From JAXGTO01 sp040774885 (GTDB taxonomy: Bacteria > Actinomycetota > Coriobacteriia > Coriobacteriales > Eggerthellaceae): 14,480 nucleotides of DNA. Of the stretch, positions 14,096-14,480 are shown piece after piece (within the stretch, counting starts at the first letter, position 1; every line of letters starts with the position of its first letter). The translations under genes and the position numbers were made by a program. The stretch covers positions 1 through 14,480 of the forward strand of contig JAXGTO010000041.1 of the NCBI GenBank assembly GCA_040774885.1, given 5' to 3'. A model generated the notes under the pieces. It was not told the DNA's origin and did not search any database. It saw nothing but the letters and a program-made list of their open reading frames with translations.

Positions 14096-14480
14096 GCCTC
14101 AAAAGAGTGGCTGGGGATAAACCCCAGCCATGCATTCACCGCGGAAATAAGTAGCGCCCTGCTTGATTCCTCAACGAAGGGGCTGGGGATAAACCCCAGC
14201 CATAGGGCGTCGGGGACCTCGAATACGGTGAAGCCGTCTCCTCAACGAAGGGGCTGGGGATAAACCCCAGCCATCGCGGCTGTTCCATGCCATCCGAGCG
14301 GCTTCATGGACTCCTCAACGAAGGGGCTGGGGATAAACCACAGCCATTACGGTGTGATGGGGCATGGCGTTCCTGCCTTGGCATCCTCAACGAAGGGGCT
14401 GGGGATAAACCCCAGCCATTGCGAGAACGTGACTGCATCGCCGTTGTTCGAGTCTCCTCAACGAAGGGGCTGGGGATAAA
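14096..14480. CRISPR. CRISPR array, 36-bp repeats, at least five spacers, runs off the right edge
   Basis: Repeats lie at 14096-14131, 14168-14203, 14239-14274, 14312-14347, 14384-14419 and 14455 to the window end (26 nt seen). Spacers are 14132-14167 (36), 14204-14238 (35), 14275-14311 (37), 14348-14383 (36) and 14420-14454 (35), all different. The repeat starts TCCTCAACGAAGG and ends with a perfect stem GGCTGGGG-ATAAA-CCCCAGCC plus AT. The first copy differs at five of its first 13 positions, the usual sign of the trailer end, which puts leader and cas genes to the right. The fourth copy has C to A at 14340, breaking one stem pair. In the plus sense the stem sits at the repeat 3' end, as in some type V repeats; spacer length suits type I or III. 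No cas gene is in the window, so the type is not assigned. Confidence 0.95.

Overview
The window looks like chromosome of an anaerobic gut-type actinobacterium of the Eggerthellaceae (Eggerthella/Gordonibacter/Slackia/Adlercreutzia group). The reasoning is by family knowledge: a high-GC genome, a large Tat-exported molybdopterin oxidoreductase operon, and next to it a divergent LuxR-type regulator with a polytopic (about 12-helix) membrane domain. That pairing is typical of this family. Species cannot be assigned from the sequence.

Region 1 (1-6777, minus strand) is one respiratory operon. In transcription order it holds a 216-aa protein with an internal duplication, a 978-aa DMSO-reductase-family catalytic subunit with a Tat signal, a four-cluster DmsB-like ferredoxin subunit, a DmsC-like membrane anchor, a TorD-family maturation chaperone, a NapG-like Tat ferredoxin, and the first 70 codons of a NapH-like membrane ferredoxin cut by the window edge. 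Most junctions overlap by a few bases (ATGA or TAATG). The exception is dmsC-torD, where about 160 nt can fold into strong, partly mutually exclusive stems. Substrate is unknown. DMSO/TMAO-like oxides, and aromatic substrates such as those of the Eggerthellaceae catechol dehydroxylases, are both possible.

Region 2 (6778-8432) is the divergent control region and the membrane LuxR regulator. The intergenic space carries a perfect 10-bp inverted repeat with a 5-bp spacer and further GACTA half-sites, a good candidate operator.

Region 3 (8474-10657) is a zinc-ribbon, single-TM envelope protein (minus) divergent from an AlkD-family DNA glycosylase (plus). Both look like ordinary chromosomal genes.

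Region 4 (10658-14480) is accessory. It begins with a repeat-rich noncoding stretch holding a 31-bp imperfect direct repeat and a 20-bp perfect long-range inverted repeat. An R2K-type ATP-grasp protein with an extra C-terminal domain and a terminator-like hairpin follow. Next comes an IS110-family transposase broken by a one-base frameshift, with a structured 5' flank that could be a bridge RNA. The window ends inside a CRISPR array with 36-bp repeats and 35-37-bp spacers. Its left repeat is degenerate and a still more decayed copy may lie one period further left, inside the IS flank. No cas gene is in the window, so the CRISPR type is open.
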